The notes under the pieces are model-generated. The model worked only from the letters and a program-made list of their open reading frames with translations, had not been told where the DNA came from and searched no databases. A stretch of DNA of 28,497 bases from positions 1-28,497 of IMG/VR virus record IMGVR_UViG_3300043419_000597. The stretch is one strand, 5' to 3'. A program made the position numbers and the translations under genes. The DNA comes from a virus. This document shows, piece by piece, positions 14,163-21,739 of the stretch; the first letter of the stretch is position 1; each line of letters begins with the position of its first letter.

Positions 14163-14866
14163 TAAAGGTATATAAAAACTTTCTTTCTGAGGTTGAGTGT
14201 CATAAACTCATGGCATTCGTCAATGAAAATTTGGATGCATGGAAAGATTACCAAGATTCCAATATAAAGGTGTATGGTAATAGCTACTTTAGACATCTAC
14301 TGGAGACTGGGTTCGATGAGAGCGCAGCTGGTAAGTTATACTCTGAAACTGATGGAATAGACTCAGAAGAATATAGAGAGTTTTTACTGGATAAGTTCTC
14401 TGCCTTATATAAAGAGGTTTGCTTTATTGATGGATTCTCAATCCCTGGATTCCAGATTGTGGAACAGGAAACTCCACGTGTCTGGCACTATGACGATGAG
14501 AAACTCAGGTATCCATATAAGAAGGCTTTTTCGGATTATGATAATTCCAGATACTTTGATCGTTGGATAACCTTCACGATTATGCTCAGTGATGGTGACT
14601 TTCAGTATGATTATTACTGGCAAACTGAATCTGCATATAAAGAAGTTCCTGAGTATTATTGCAGAAAACATCATGGTCTAATTGGAGATTCCTGCAACTG
14701 CGACCTGAAAGAATATACAACAATAAAATATTCTGTCGGCGATATGATTCATGCAGATGGTAGATATCTACATAGGGTTGGACAGTCTTCCTACAATAAT
14801 GATAAACGAATAACGATTCAGGGTCACATAGTGACCAAGGGATCTGTGGCCTATATGTACTGGTGA
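14159..14866 (+). CDS. 2OG-Fe(II) oxygenase-like protein
   Basis: 235 residues. It begins with the family's opening FLSEVECHKLMAFVNENL. Later come PRVWHYDDE (HxD at 109-111), WITFTIMLSDG, YSVGDMIHADGRYLHRVGQ with the distal His, and RITIQGHIV with the oxoglutarate-binding Arg. All iron and cosubstrate ligands seem present, so it is likely active. The C-terminal part carries an extra Cys/His cluster (YYCRKHHG, DSCNCD) that may bind a second metal. The substrate is unknown. A promoter follows directly. Confidence 0.7.
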   Translation: MIKVYKNFLSEVECHKLMAFVNENLDAWKDYQDSNIKVYGNSYFRHLLETGFDESAAGKLYSETDGIDSEEYREFLLDKFSALYKEVCFIDGFSIPGFQIVEQETPRVWHYDDEKLRYPYKKAFSDYDNSRYFDRWITFTIMLSDGDFQYDYYWQTESAYKEVPEYYCRKHHGLIGDSCNCDLKEYTTIKYSVGDMIHADGRYLHRVGQSSYNNDKRITIQGHIVTKGSVAYMYW

Positions 14867-14867
14867 C

Positions 14868-14896
14868 TTGACATTTATTATGTTTGGTAGTATAAT
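14868..14896 (+). promoter_or_regulatory. sigma70-like promoter
   Basis: TTGACA (14868-14873), 17 bp, TATAAT (14891-14896). Starts a transcript with a leader of about 15 nt before the ATG at 14918. Confidence 0.8.
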
Positions 14897-14917
14897 TAAC
14901 TTTTAATTGGAATTATT

Positions 14918-15790
14918 ATGAAAATTGCACTTTGTTCAGACGTCCATCTTGAGTTCGGTACCATTGAGCTACAGAATCCAGGAGTGGATGTTCTTATCCT
15001 TTCTGGCGACATCTGCGTTGCACGTGACCTAATGGAAAACGATCCACATGGTATTGTTGACTTTGGTAAGTCAGCACGATATCATAAGTTTTTCCAAGAG
15101 TGCTCAGAGCGTTTCCCCCATGTAGTTTACGTGGCTGGTAATCATGAGCATTATCATGGTGACTTTAAGTATACGCTATCTGACCTAAAGAAACGTCTTG
15201 CCTATCTTCCAAACATTCATGTCCTTGATAAGGAAGTGTTTGAGTTGGACGATGTTGTCTTTGTGGGTGGAACACTGTGGACTGACATGAACAAAGAAGA
15301 TCCTATGACACTTCACGTGATCAGTAAGATGATGAACGACTTCCGCTGCGTCGATAACAGTAATCGTGAGGTTACATTTAAAACCTTTGATGACCCAGAG
15401 AATCCAGATAAACCTACATTCCGAACTCGTCCAGCAAGGTTTTCTCCGCAGGATGCTGTCGAGGAACACAAGAAAATGTTAGACTACATTCGTATTGTGT
15501 ATGAAGGTATGCCAGCATGGAAGCAGATGGTCGTTGTTGGTCATCATACTCCGTCTCACTTCTCATGTCATCCAAAGTATAAGGGTGATCGAGAGATGAA
15601 TGGTGGTTATCATTCTGATCTGACAGAGTTTATTCTGGATCGTCCTGGCATTAAACTTTGGACCCATGGTCATACTCATGAGATATTTGATTATCCGATC
15701 GGCGAGTGTCGTGTCGTTTGTAACCCACGTGGCTATATCGGCTATGAAGATCTTGCCGATAACTTTGAATTAAAGGTTGTGGAGATTTAA
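14918..15790 (+). CDS. calcineurin-like metallophosphoesterase
   Basis: 290 residues with all five metal-site motifs: SDVH (7-10), GD (30-31), GNHE (74-77), GHH (208-210) and HGHTH (250-254). It closes with CNPRGYIGYED, typical of phage and bacterial relatives. Members hydrolyse phosphomono- or diesters, including nucleotides and nucleic acids; the substrate here is not evident. It has its own promoter and heads the unit that ends near 16611. With MazG-like and HAD enzymes nearby, nucleotide metabolism is plausible. Confidence 0.85.
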   Translation: MKIALCSDVHLEFGTIELQNPGVDVLILSGDICVARDLMENDPHGIVDFGKSARYHKFFQECSERFPHVVYVAGNHEHYHGDFKYTLSDLKKRLAYLPNIHVLDKEVFELDDVVFVGGTLWTDMNKEDPMTLHVISKMMNDFRCVDNSNREVTFKTFDDPENPDKPTFRTRPARFSPQDAVEEHKKMLDYIRIVYEGMPAWKQMVVVGHHTPSHFSCHPKYKGDREMNGGYHSDLTEFILDRPGIKLWTHGHTHEIFDYPIGECRVVCNPRGYIGYEDLADNFELKVVEI

Positions 15791-15791
15791 T

Positions 15792-15971
15792 ATGTTATCC
15801 CATGAGAAAATGCAGAGTCGCATCGATGACATTAAGAATAAGCTGTATCCAAGTGAGATAGATGATGCAGTCTTATTCTTATTTACTGAGGTTACCAAAC
15901 TCAAGCATGAGAATGATAATCTGAAGCAAGAAATTAAAGAGTTACATTGGCGTTTAGAGGAGCATGACTAA
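15792..15971 (+). CDS. small coiled-coil protein
   Basis: 59 residues from the ATG at 15792, behind GGAG; an earlier GTG would overlap the phosphoesterase. The second half (VTKLKHENDNLKQEIKELHWRL) shows clear heptads, so it probably dimerises. TAATG joins it to the next gene. The role is unknown. Confidence 0.65.
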   Translation: MLSHEKMQSRIDDIKNKLYPSEIDDAVLFLFTEVTKLKHENDNLKQEIKELHWRLEEHD

Positions 15972-16237
15972 TGGCTAAGTTCACATTGATCGCAGAACAC
16001 ACTGACCTGTATGGAAAACCAACTGGGCATAAAGTGACACATGAGTTTACAGTAGATTCTCTTGATTCAGTTCTTGAGAATACTGACTTGTTTATCCGTG
16101 GTATTGGGTATATGCCAACAGGAACATTAGATTATACATTTGATGAATATTCTGATCATGGTGGTGGATCCACTCTGGAAGATTATCCTGAGATTAAACA
16201 TTCCGAATATTATTTTGATACAGAAAGAAACAAATGA
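15971..16237 (+). CDS. conserved small phage protein
   Basis: 88 residues. KFTLIAEHTD then KVTHEFTVDSLDSVLENTDLFIRGIGY and an acidic C-terminus (YPEIKHSEYYFDTER). The strand-helix-strand plan recalls small proteins widespread in aquatic T4-like phages. I cannot name a family or activity. It overlaps neighbours by TAATG and ATGA. Confidence 0.7.
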   Translation: MAKFTLIAEHTDLYGKPTGHKVTHEFTVDSLDSVLENTDLFIRGIGYMPTGTLDYTFDEYSDHGGGSTLEDYPEIKHSEYYFDTERNK

Positions 16238-16611
16238 CAAAAGTATTTACAGACGTGGCAGTATTCTTAAAGGCATGTGGTCAAGAGTATCCATCAGTTC
16301 CACAATCAGATGTTTCTGATCTGGCACAGTTATACAAGAAATTGATTGACGAAGAATATGAAGAGTTTCTCGAAGCATATTATGCCAATGATGATGCTGA
16401 GCAACTTGATGCATGTTTCGACATGATTTGGGTCATTGTTGGATATATGAAGTCTCGAGGGTGGGACTGCGAAGCTGCATGGGACGAGGGTGCTTATTCT
16501 AATCTTGCAAAGATTGACAAGGTTACAGGAAAGGTTATTCGTCGCGAAGATGGTAAGATCCTTAAGCCAGAGGGTTGGAAGACACCTAACTTTAAGAAAT
16601 TTACTGCTTGA
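16234..16611 (+). CDS. MazG/PRA-PH-like nucleotide pyrophosphohydrolase
   Basis: 125 residues. LIDEEYEEFLEAYY (38-50) and EQLDACFDMIWVIVGYM (56-72) form the paired helices with the EExxE...ExxD signature that binds Mg2+ in all-alpha NTP pyrophosphatases. The end (GKILKPEGWKTPNF) is typical of phage and bacterial relatives. Known members cut (d)NTPs or related compounds to monophosphates; in phages a role in tuning nucleotide or alarmone pools is often proposed. Its TGA stop lies inside the -35 box of the next promoter. Confidence 0.75.
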   Translation: MTKVFTDVAVFLKACGQEYPSVPQSDVSDLAQLYKKLIDEEYEEFLEAYYANDDAEQLDACFDMIWVIVGYMKSRGWDCEAAWDEGAYSNLAKIDKVTGKVIRREDGKILKPEGWKTPNFKKFTA

Positions 16612-16636
16612 CATTTAATCAAAAACAGAGTATAAT
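16608..16636 (+). promoter_or_regulatory. sigma70-like promoter, ATG at predicted +1
   Basis: TTGACA (16608-16613) contains the upstream gene's TGA stop; 17 bp; TATAAT (16631-16636). The ATG at 16643 is the predicted first base, so the message is likely leaderless. Confidence 0.85.
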
Positions 16637-16642
16637 TATACT

Positions 16643-17146
16643 ATGACTGATATTACACTTTACTTAGATATGGATGGAGTTCTTGCGGACTTTATGAAAG
16701 CGTATACCAAATACGACCCACACAAAGAAGATCGCAAGAAATTTCGTGACTCTGTTATGAGCTACAAAATTTTTGAAGATTTGGATTTTATGTCAGATAC
16801 TCAAGAATTGCTGAACCACGTAAGTAAATTGCGTGGTGTTGATGTTCAGATTCTCACATCAATGGGAACACATGACCCTATTCAGGGTAACGAAGCTAAG
16901 CGACAAAAAATTGTTTGGTTGAATAAACATAATATTCCATACAAACCAAACTTTGTAAGAAGTAAAGAAGAGAAAGCACAGTACGCAACACCAACATCAA
17001 TTCTTATTGATGACTCTATTGGTTGTATTTCTCCATTTATTCGAGCAGGTGGTCAGGGTATCTTACACGTACATGCTTCTGACACAATCAAGCTACTTGA
17101 TTCCATCATATTACAATTACGTGCACTAAAAGCGTTGCGACAATGA
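16643..17146 (+). CDS. HAD-family 5'(3')-deoxyribonucleotidase-like phosphatase
   Basis: 167 residues. YLDMDGVLADF gives the nucleophile D9 and acid/base D11. ILTSMG (70-75) is motif II, Lys in RSKEEKAQY (107-114) motif III, and LIDDS (121-125) motif IV. The small cap between them and the 'DMDGVLADF' form match dNMP 5'-nucleotidases (NT5C type), which supply or trim deoxynucleosides. No ribosome binding site is visible; the ATG falls at the predicted transcript start. It overlaps the next gene by ATGA. Confidence 0.8.
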   Translation: MTDITLYLDMDGVLADFMKAYTKYDPHKEDRKKFRDSVMSYKIFEDLDFMSDTQELLNHVSKLRGVDVQILTSMGTHDPIQGNEAKRQKIVWLNKHNIPYKPNFVRSKEEKAQYATPTSILIDDSIGCISPFIRAGGQGILHVHASDTIKLLDSIILQLRALKALRQ

Positions 17147-17427
17147 TTGATATTTTCTTAAACACACTTGGATGGATTAAAGATGACTGGAGCAGTAATC
17201 GTTTTCGTTTTATTGTTGAGTTGTTGGCTTGGGCTATTAGTATTGGCTGTTCGATCACCATGGCTCTTACTGTTCCCAACCCTCCGCTACTTATTCTCTA
17301 TCCTATCTGGATCTCTGGTTGTGCTATGTATGCTTGGGCTGCTTATACTCGGAAATCGTTTGGCATGTTGGCTAACTACATGCTTCTGGTGACAATTGAC
17401 TTTGTTGGTTTGATCAGGATGTTATGA
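17143..17427 (+). CDS. small multi-span membrane protein
   Basis: 94 residues with three hydrophobic segments (FIVELLAWAISIGCSITMAL, LLILYPIWISGCAMYAWAA, LANYMLLVTIDFVGLIRML). Similar small membrane proteins occur in T4-like aquatic phages with no known function. A 74-codon frame inside it, shifted in phase, is a shadow. It is ATGA-coupled on both sides. Confidence 0.7.
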   Translation: MIDIFLNTLGWIKDDWSSNRFRFIVELLAWAISIGCSITMALTVPNPPLLILYPIWISGCAMYAWAAYTRKSFGMLANYMLLVTIDFVGLIRML

Positions 17428-17675
17428 TGAAATTAAACACTAAACAAATATTCCCACCTGCACCAGCAGTGATGCCGATCCAATATGTTAAACCGATCTC
17501 ATATGAGTTTCGTGTTGCTGAGACTGTAGACGAACATGGTAAAGTCATGAAAGTTTCGTTACAGATTCAAATATGGGAACATGACGAGAATGGGTTTGGT
17601 ACTGTGGCACAAGTTTGGACTGATGTTCCAAGACATAAATTTGATAAACATGGAAGTATGTTACCTACATTTTAA
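17424..17675 (+). CDS. small beta-rich protein of unknown function
   Basis: 83 residues, starting at ATGATG and overlapping the previous stop. The first 25 residues are Pro-rich (FPPAPAVMPIQYVKPI), then strands (YEFRVAETVD, VMKVSLQIQIWEHDENGFG) and VWTDVPRHKFD. It follows the membrane protein in the same coupled unit. No family is recognised. Confidence 0.65.
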   Translation: MMKLNTKQIFPPAPAVMPIQYVKPISYEFRVAETVDEHGKVMKVSLQIQIWEHDENGFGTVAQVWTDVPRHKFDKHGSMLPTF

Positions 17676-17677
17676 TT

Positions 17678-18217
17678 ATGAATATTTTTTATTTGCACCA
17701 CGACACTAAGATCTGCGCACAGATGCATGTTGATAAACATTGTGTCAAAATGATTCTAGAGTATGCTCAACTACTTTCCACTGCACATCGTTACCTTGAT
17801 GGTCGAGAAGCAGTAGTCCCAAACGCCAATGGTAGAAAAATGAAACGATGGATTCTTGACGACCATCGCGAATCAGTTCTATATAAAGCCACTCACATTA
17901 ATCATCCATCGGCAGTATGGGCACGTAAGTCCCTTGAGAATTATCAGTGGCTTTACAACATGTTCCGTGATTTGATTACAGAATACACTTATCGTTACGG
18001 TAAAGATCACAAGTGTGCCAATCTATTATCTGAATTGCAGTATCCTCCGAATAATATTCCTAAAAATATTCCATTCTCACAACCTACTCCAGCAATGCCA
18101 GATGACTTTAAAGTAGCTGGCGATTCGATCAAGTCTTATCACAATTATTATAATGGTGCCAAGACTAGAATGTTTTCTTGGAAAAATAGACAGGTGCCTT
18201 CTTTCATCGCTAAATAG
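17678..18217 (+). CDS. conserved T4-like phage protein, possible DNA-repair type
   Basis: 179 residues, with an opening typical of aquatic T4-like phages: IFYLHHDTKICAQMHVDKHC followed by VKMILEYAQLLSTAHRYLDG. Later come THINHPSAVWARKSLENYQWLY, EYTYRYGKDHKC and PTPAMPDDFK. It is highly conserved among such phages and rich in His. It is sometimes described as pyrimidine-dimer-glycosylase-like; I cannot confirm that from the sequence. It ends in CTAAATAG (18210-18217), which may double as a late-promoter-like element for the next gene. Confidence 0.75.
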   Translation: MNIFYLHHDTKICAQMHVDKHCVKMILEYAQLLSTAHRYLDGREAVVPNANGRKMKRWILDDHRESVLYKATHINHPSAVWARKSLENYQWLYNMFRDLITEYTYRYGKDHKCANLLSELQYPPNNIPKNIPFSQPTPAMPDDFKVAGDSIKSYHNYYNGAKTRMFSWKNRQVPSFIAK

Positions 18218-18233
18218 AAATGAAGGAGTTATT

Positions 18234-18482
18234 ATGCCAACATATACATTTAGAAACAAAGATACTGGTGAACAGTTTGATGAGTTCATGGGTATCTCTG
18301 CTCGTGAAGAATATCTGAAACAAAATCCCCATCTAGAAACACTTATCACTGGAACTCCAGCAACTATTGATCCAGTTCGACTAGGTATAACTAAATCTGA
18401 TTCTGGATTTAAGGAGGTTCTGCAAAGAATACATGAGAAAACAGCTGGAAGTCAATTAAACAAAACAACTAGACAACTATAA
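18234..18482 (+). CDS. conserved T4-like phage protein of unknown function
   Basis: 82 residues from the ATG at 18234, with AAGGAG 6 nt before it. MPTYTFRNKDTGEQFDEFMG then ISAREEYLKQNPHLETLITG, PVRLGI, and SGFKEVLQRIHEKTAG form a set familiar from T4-like aquatic phages, similar in its first 40 residues to FmdB-type zinc proteins but without their cysteines. The role is unknown. Confidence 0.75.
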   Translation: MPTYTFRNKDTGEQFDEFMGISAREEYLKQNPHLETLITGTPATIDPVRLGITKSDSGFKEVLQRIHEKTAGSQLNKTTRQL

Positions 18483-18495
18483 TAAAGGATTGTGA

Positions 18496-19263
18496 ATGGC
18501 TCGTAAAGCTCCAATTAAAACAGTTGATAATGAACATATTGAGACAAAAAATCCAAGACCTATTAGTAATTCGTTGAAGATTAGATTAGATGATTTAAAA
18601 ACATTCGACCCTCTTACTGAAAATCAAAAATTATTTTTTGAAGCGTATAAGCGTGGTGATTATTTTGTAGCACTACATGGTGTAGCTGGAACAGGTAAAA
18701 CTTTCTGTGCTTTATATAAAGCAATTGAGGAAGTTCTTGATAAGTCAAATCCATTTGATAAGATTATCGTAGTTCGTTCAGCAGTTCAATCTCGTGAGAT
18801 CGGACATCTTCCTGGAGACGTTAATGAGAAGATGGAAATTTATGAACAGCCATATCGTCAGATTTGCGAAACATTATTTGGACGCAAAGACGCATGGGAT
18901 AGATTAGAAGAACAACATCATATCTCGTTTATCTCAACATCGTTCATTCGAGGTATGTCTTTCGATAATGCTATCATCATCGTTGATGAGATGCAGAATT
19001 TAACATATGAAGAGATCGACACAGTTATGACTCGTGTTGGTCATATGTCAAAGATTATTTGGTGCGGAGACTACCGTCAAACTGATCTAAATAAACGTAA
19101 GAGTGATGTTAGTGGAATTTTAAAGTTCTTTGACATCGCACAACATATGCGTGCATTTACCCGTATCGAGTTTACTGTTGATGATATTGTTCGTTCTTCA
19201 TTAGTGAAGGATTATATTTTAGCTAAACTAAGATACGAAGACTTCGAGGACAATAAGAAATGA
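18496..19263 (+). CDS. phoH: PhoH-like ATPase
   Basis: 255 residues. Walker A GVAGTGKT (62-69), VVRSAVQSREIGHLPGDVNEKM (92-113, the classic PhoH stretch), Walker B IIIVDEMQ (160-167) and WCGDYRQTDL (189-198). PhoH is widespread in aquatic phages and is used as a marker gene. It is an ATPase related to superfamily 1 helicases; its role in infection (RNA metabolism or phosphate stress) is unsettled. AAAGGA precedes the ATG. ATGA couples it to the endolysin. Confidence 0.9.
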   Translation: MARKAPIKTVDNEHIETKNPRPISNSLKIRLDDLKTFDPLTENQKLFFEAYKRGDYFVALHGVAGTGKTFCALYKAIEEVLDKSNPFDKIIVVRSAVQSREIGHLPGDVNEKMEIYEQPYRQICETLFGRKDAWDRLEEQHHISFISTSFIRGMSFDNAIIIVDEMQNLTYEEIDTVMTRVGHMSKIIWCGDYRQTDLNKRKSDVSGILKFFDIAQHMRAFTRIEFTVDDIVRSSLVKDYILAKLRYEDFEDNKK

Positions 19264-19880
19264 TAACAGTAGAACAGTTTAGTCACCTGTTTCCTAGAAA
19301 CACTGACCCACAGGGTTGGGTTGATTCTATGAACGAGGTGTTCCCAACATATGACATTAATACACCACAACGAATAGCTGCCTTTCTTGCGCAGTGTGGT
19401 CATGAGTCTGGTGGTTGGACAGTATTTGAAGAAAATCTTAACTATTCAGCTAAAGGTTTGAATAGTATTTTCAAGAAGTATTTTCCTACACTTGAATCAG
19501 CATTACCTTATGAGCGTAAGCCAGAAATGATTGCCAATAAGATTTACTGCAATCGTATGGGTAATGGTAGTCCAGAATCTGGAGATGGTTGGAGATTCCG
19601 TGGTCGTGGCCCGATTCAATTAACTGGTCGTAGCAATTATACTCAGTTCGCTAAAGATATGTTTGAGAACTGGGAAGAAGTTGTTGAGAATCCAGATTGG
19701 GTAACTTACGACAAAGACTTTGCTCTTATGTCCGCCATTTGGTTCTGGAATAAAAATGGTTTGAACAAAGAAGCAGACGCTGGCGATATTAAAACTATGA
19801 CTCGTAAAATCAATGGTGGATACATTGGTTTGGAGGATAGAATAAAACATTACAATGAAGCAATACATTTACTGACATAA
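19260..19880 (+). CDS. GH19 chitinase-like endolysin
   Basis: 206 residues covering a single GH19 domain. FLAQCGHESGGW holds the catalytic Glu (E49), FEENLNYSA a second acidic pair (E57, E58), and RFRGRGPIQLTGRSNY (112-127) is the substrate cleft signature. No signal peptide is present, so release needs a holin or similar; a peptidoglycan muramidase role is typical for phage GH19 enzymes. TAATG joins it to the exonuclease. Confidence 0.85.
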   Translation: MITVEQFSHLFPRNTDPQGWVDSMNEVFPTYDINTPQRIAAFLAQCGHESGGWTVFEENLNYSAKGLNSIFKKYFPTLESALPYERKPEMIANKIYCNRMGNGSPESGDGWRFRGRGPIQLTGRSNYTQFAKDMFENWEEVVENPDWVTYDKDFALMSAIWFWNKNGLNKEADAGDIKTMTRKINGGYIGLEDRIKHYNEAIHLLT

Positions 19881-20530
19881 TGAAGAATTTTATACATCAT
19901 GACTTTGCGAAATTAGAACGCATTACTACGCCAGAGGTGAGGTTATATAAAACTCCCTCTGGTAATTCTTATCCATCTGTTACTAGTGTGACAGGATTGC
20001 ATACTGCTAAAGGTATCGCTGAATGGAGACGACGAGTAGGTGCTGAGGAAGCAAATAGAATTTCAACTAAAGCCAGTGCCAGAGGTACTAGGATTCACCA
20101 ATACTGCGAAGATTACTTACGAGGTAATGTTTTCGAAGCAGATATGTTTGACCTTGAGATGTTTAACTCTATTAAGTTTTTACTTGATAGTATTGATAAC
20201 ATTCATGCGTTGGAAACTCCATTATATTCTGATCATTTACAAGTAGCTGGAACAGTTGATTGTATCGCAGAGTTTCAGGGTAAACTTTCCGTGATAGATT
20301 TTAAGACATCAAGTCGACCAAAAGATCGCGATGATATTTACAATTACTTTATGCAATGCGCAGCATATTCTGTTGCATTTGAAGAACGAACTGGTATTCC
20401 TATTGGTAGATTAGTAATTATTATGGCAGTTGATAATGATGATCCAAGATGGTTCATCGAAAAGCGTGATAATTGGATCGGCGGATTTAAGAAATTGCGT
20501 TTAGATTACAAAAATCTAAAAGGTATTTGA
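19880..20530 (+). CDS. RecB/PD-(D/E)XK-type exonuclease
   Basis: 216 residues with the RecB-family nuclease order: RGTRIHQYCEDYL (69-80), the metal-binding GTVDCIAEF with D127, VIDFKTSS with D140 and K142, and FMQCAAYSVAFEE with Q159. The set resembles phage homologues of mitochondrial genome maintenance exonuclease 1. It probably trims DNA ends in replication, recombination or packaging. Its TGA stop lies within a -35-like element. Confidence 0.8.
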   Translation: MKNFIHHDFAKLERITTPEVRLYKTPSGNSYPSVTSVTGLHTAKGIAEWRRRVGAEEANRISTKASARGTRIHQYCEDYLRGNVFEADMFDLEMFNSIKFLLDSIDNIHALETPLYSDHLQVAGTVDCIAEFQGKLSVIDFKTSSRPKDRDDIYNYFMQCAAYSVAFEERTGIPIGRLVIIMAVDNDDPRWFIEKRDNWIGGFKKLRLDYKNLKGI

Positions 20531-20555
20531 CAAATATTCAAAACTGGAGTAAAAT
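20527..20555 (+). promoter_or_regulatory. sigma70-like promoter upstream of the tmRNA region
   Basis: TTGACA (20527-20532), 17 bp, TAAAAT (20550-20555). The predicted start (about 20562) lies inside the next ORF, so it may serve the tmRNA gene and a shortened message rather than that ORF. Confidence 0.6.
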
Positions 20556-20556
20556 T

Positions 20557-20757
20557 ATGTTATATGTTGATTATAATTTTGAACTAAATGATAATATAAT
20601 TATATTCGATCCTGACTTAAAGTTGACTACTCAAACTAATGAAAAGCAGTGGGGTAATCTACCAAATAGTTGGAAAGAAGGAGATATGTTTAAACTTATC
20701 ACAGGTGCTAACGGTAACGTGACTTTGGTTAAAGTTACAACTGATGGTAAGATGTAA
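20557..20757 (+). CDS. small acidic protein of unknown function
   Basis: 66 residues from the ATG at 20557, with GGAG 8 nt upstream; a TTG at 20527 overlapping the previous stop is less likely. LYVDYNFELNDNIIIFDPDL and FKLITGANGNVTLVKVTT are strand-rich. It ends just before the tmRNA acceptor segment. If the -35/-10 pair over its start is the active promoter, it would be translated only from longer upstream transcripts. Confidence 0.55.
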   Translation: MLYVDYNFELNDNIIIFDPDLKLTTQTNEKQWGNLPNSWKEGDMFKLITGANGNVTLVKVTTDGKM

Positions 20758-20760
20758 AGA

Positions 20761-20825
20761 ATTGTTGTAATCCCTTCAAAACGAAGGCATGTTGGACGTG
20801 GGTTCGATTCCCACCTGCTCCACCA
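20761..20825 (+). ncRNA. ssrA: permuted tmRNA, acceptor (3') piece
   Basis: Contains the tRNA-like T arm GTGGG-TTCGATT-CCCAC (20798-20814), the 3' acceptor strand CTGCTCC (20815-20821), a discriminator A and an encoded CCA (20823-20825). A hairpin (CCTTC 20773-20777 / GAAGG 20783-20787) and CATGTTG (20088-type P2 strand at 20888 minus 100, i.e. 20788-20794) precede it. No 5' tRNA half lies upstream. The matching half, GGGGCAG, is found downstream at 20963-20969 and pairs at all seven positions, including G3-U70, the alanine identity pair. The 5' end is approximate. Confidence 0.85.
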
Positions 20826-20835
20826 AAAGAGATTT

Positions 20836-20961
20836 ATGGAAAACTTAGTTTTATTGTTGTTGATTGTTGTACTACACGTTTATTGGATTTATTCTGTATT
20901 GACGTATGATTGGAGCGACTTTGATAATGATCAAGAACAAGCTAAGAAAGATCTTTTTTGA
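20836..20961 (+). CDS. 41-residue membrane protein inside the tmRNA intervening segment
   Basis: MENLVLLLLIVVLHVYWIYS forms one transmembrane helix, then VLTYDWSDFDNDQEQAKKDLF, an acidic tail. It begins 10 bases after the encoded CCA and its TGA ends one base before the mature 5' end of the coding piece, so it fills the whole spacer. AAGAGA before the ATG is a modest ribosome binding site. It may be a real gene or chance; its clear membrane-protein character favours a gene. Confidence 0.5.
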   Translation: MENLVLLLLIVVLHVYWIYSVLTYDWSDFDNDQEQAKKDLF

Positions 20962-20962
20962 T

Positions 20963-21130
20963 GGGGCAGACCTGGTTTCGACAGCGTGAGATAGTGGAGA
21001 CGGCAACACGGTAGGCGATGACCGTAAATCAAGCAAATCAAGTAAACGCAAACGATGAAGTTTACGCATTGGCAGCTTAACCGCTGACTAGGGTTTCGGT
21101 TGGTTTCCTCGTAACAGAATAACCAACCAC
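20963..21130 (+). ncRNA. ssrA: permuted tmRNA, coding (5') piece
   Basis: Starts GGGGCAGACCTGGTTTCGAC, the usual tmRNA 5' end and D-like loop. CAGCGTG (20982-20988) pairs with CATGTTG of the acceptor piece to form P2. The tag frame begins at resume codon GCA (21048) and reads ANDEVYALAA before TAA (21078-21080), a normal proteolysis tag ending in ALAA. Downstream, AACCG/CGGTT and the 8-bp GGTTGGTT (21098-21105) / AACCAACC (21121-21128) provide pseudoknot and end helices. It should rescue stalled ribosomes and tag incomplete proteins. The 3' end is approximate. Confidence 0.88.
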
Positions 21131-21146
21131 TTACATTAAGGAAAAT

Positions 21147-21422
21147 ATGAATATCGTACCATTAAAGAATAAAGTTTTAGTAGCTGAGAACGTAAGTGAA
21201 CGTAAAACTGAATCTGGAATTATCCTAGACGGAGCTAACTCAGTTGCTATGTCTAAAACAGCAACTGTTTTATCTATCGGTCCAGATGTAGTTGACGTTA
21301 AAGTCGGAGATGTAATTTATCTAGAATGGCCAAAGGGACAGATGGTAAAGATCGGCGATGCACAGCGAGTTATTATTGAAGATAAGTATATTGTAGCTGT
21401 ATTAGAAAAGGAGACAGTATGA
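21147..21422 (+). CDS. GroES/Cpn10-like co-chaperonin
   Basis: 91 residues. It has VPLKNKVLVAENVSERKTES then GIIL (the mobile-loop region), TATVLSIGPDVVDVKVGDVI, and IIEDKYIVAVLE at the end, the full Cpn10 order at normal length. The usual hydrophobic Gly-Ile-Val/Leu tripeptide that contacts GroEL is present as GIIL. Like T4 gp31 it probably directs host GroEL to fold phage proteins such as the capsid. AAGG precedes the ATG just after the tmRNA. It overlaps the next gene by ATGA. Confidence 0.85.
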   Translation: MNIVPLKNKVLVAENVSERKTESGIILDGANSVAMSKTATVLSIGPDVVDVKVGDVIYLEWPKGQMVKIGDAQRVIIEDKYIVAVLEKETV

Positions 21423-21634
21423 AATTTTTATTGATATTGGCATTATGTTTTGGTATTACTAGCGTATATGCTGCAGATCCAACGAAAGCTGTTCAGAATG
21501 ACACTAAATCTAAATCTGTTCAGAAACAAACTGCACCTAAAAAGAATTGCGATATGTTAAAAGATAAGAACTGTAATAAAGCAGCTCCATCTGCCAACAA
21601 ACCAATTCCTAAAAAGAAAAGTGAAACTAAATAG
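21419..21634 (+). CDS. small exported Lys-rich protein
   Basis: 71 residues: a Sec signal peptide (MKFLLILALCFGITSVYA, likely cut before ADPTK), then a Lys/Thr/Ser/Asn-rich part with two Cys (KKNCDMLKDKNCNK) that could form a disulphide, ending in KKKSETK. It is probably periplasmic. AAGGAG lies before the ATG. The role is unknown; neighbouring lysis genes suggest envelope work. Confidence 0.65.
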   Translation: MKFLLILALCFGITSVYAADPTKAVQNDTKSKSVQKQTAPKKNCDMLKDKNCNKAAPSANKPIPKKKSETK

Positions 21635-21739
21635 TTTCATTTCATAAATCCCAAATAAACTATAAAGACTAGCAAAAAGTCAACCTGATAGGGATCGGGG
21701 TGAGGTTAAACTCAACCCTTAACTGTAAAGGAGATAATT

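Noticed and set aside
17168-17392. 74-codon hydrophobic frame inside the membrane protein gene at 17143
   Set aside because: T-rich DNA of a membrane gene gives hydrophobic frames in other phases; the 17143 frame has ATGA junctions on both sides.
20773-20825. A tRNA gene, suggested by the T arm and CCA
   Set aside because: There is no acceptor 5' strand, D arm or anticodon arm upstream; the partner strand is downstream at 20963, which makes it the acceptor piece of a permuted tmRNA.
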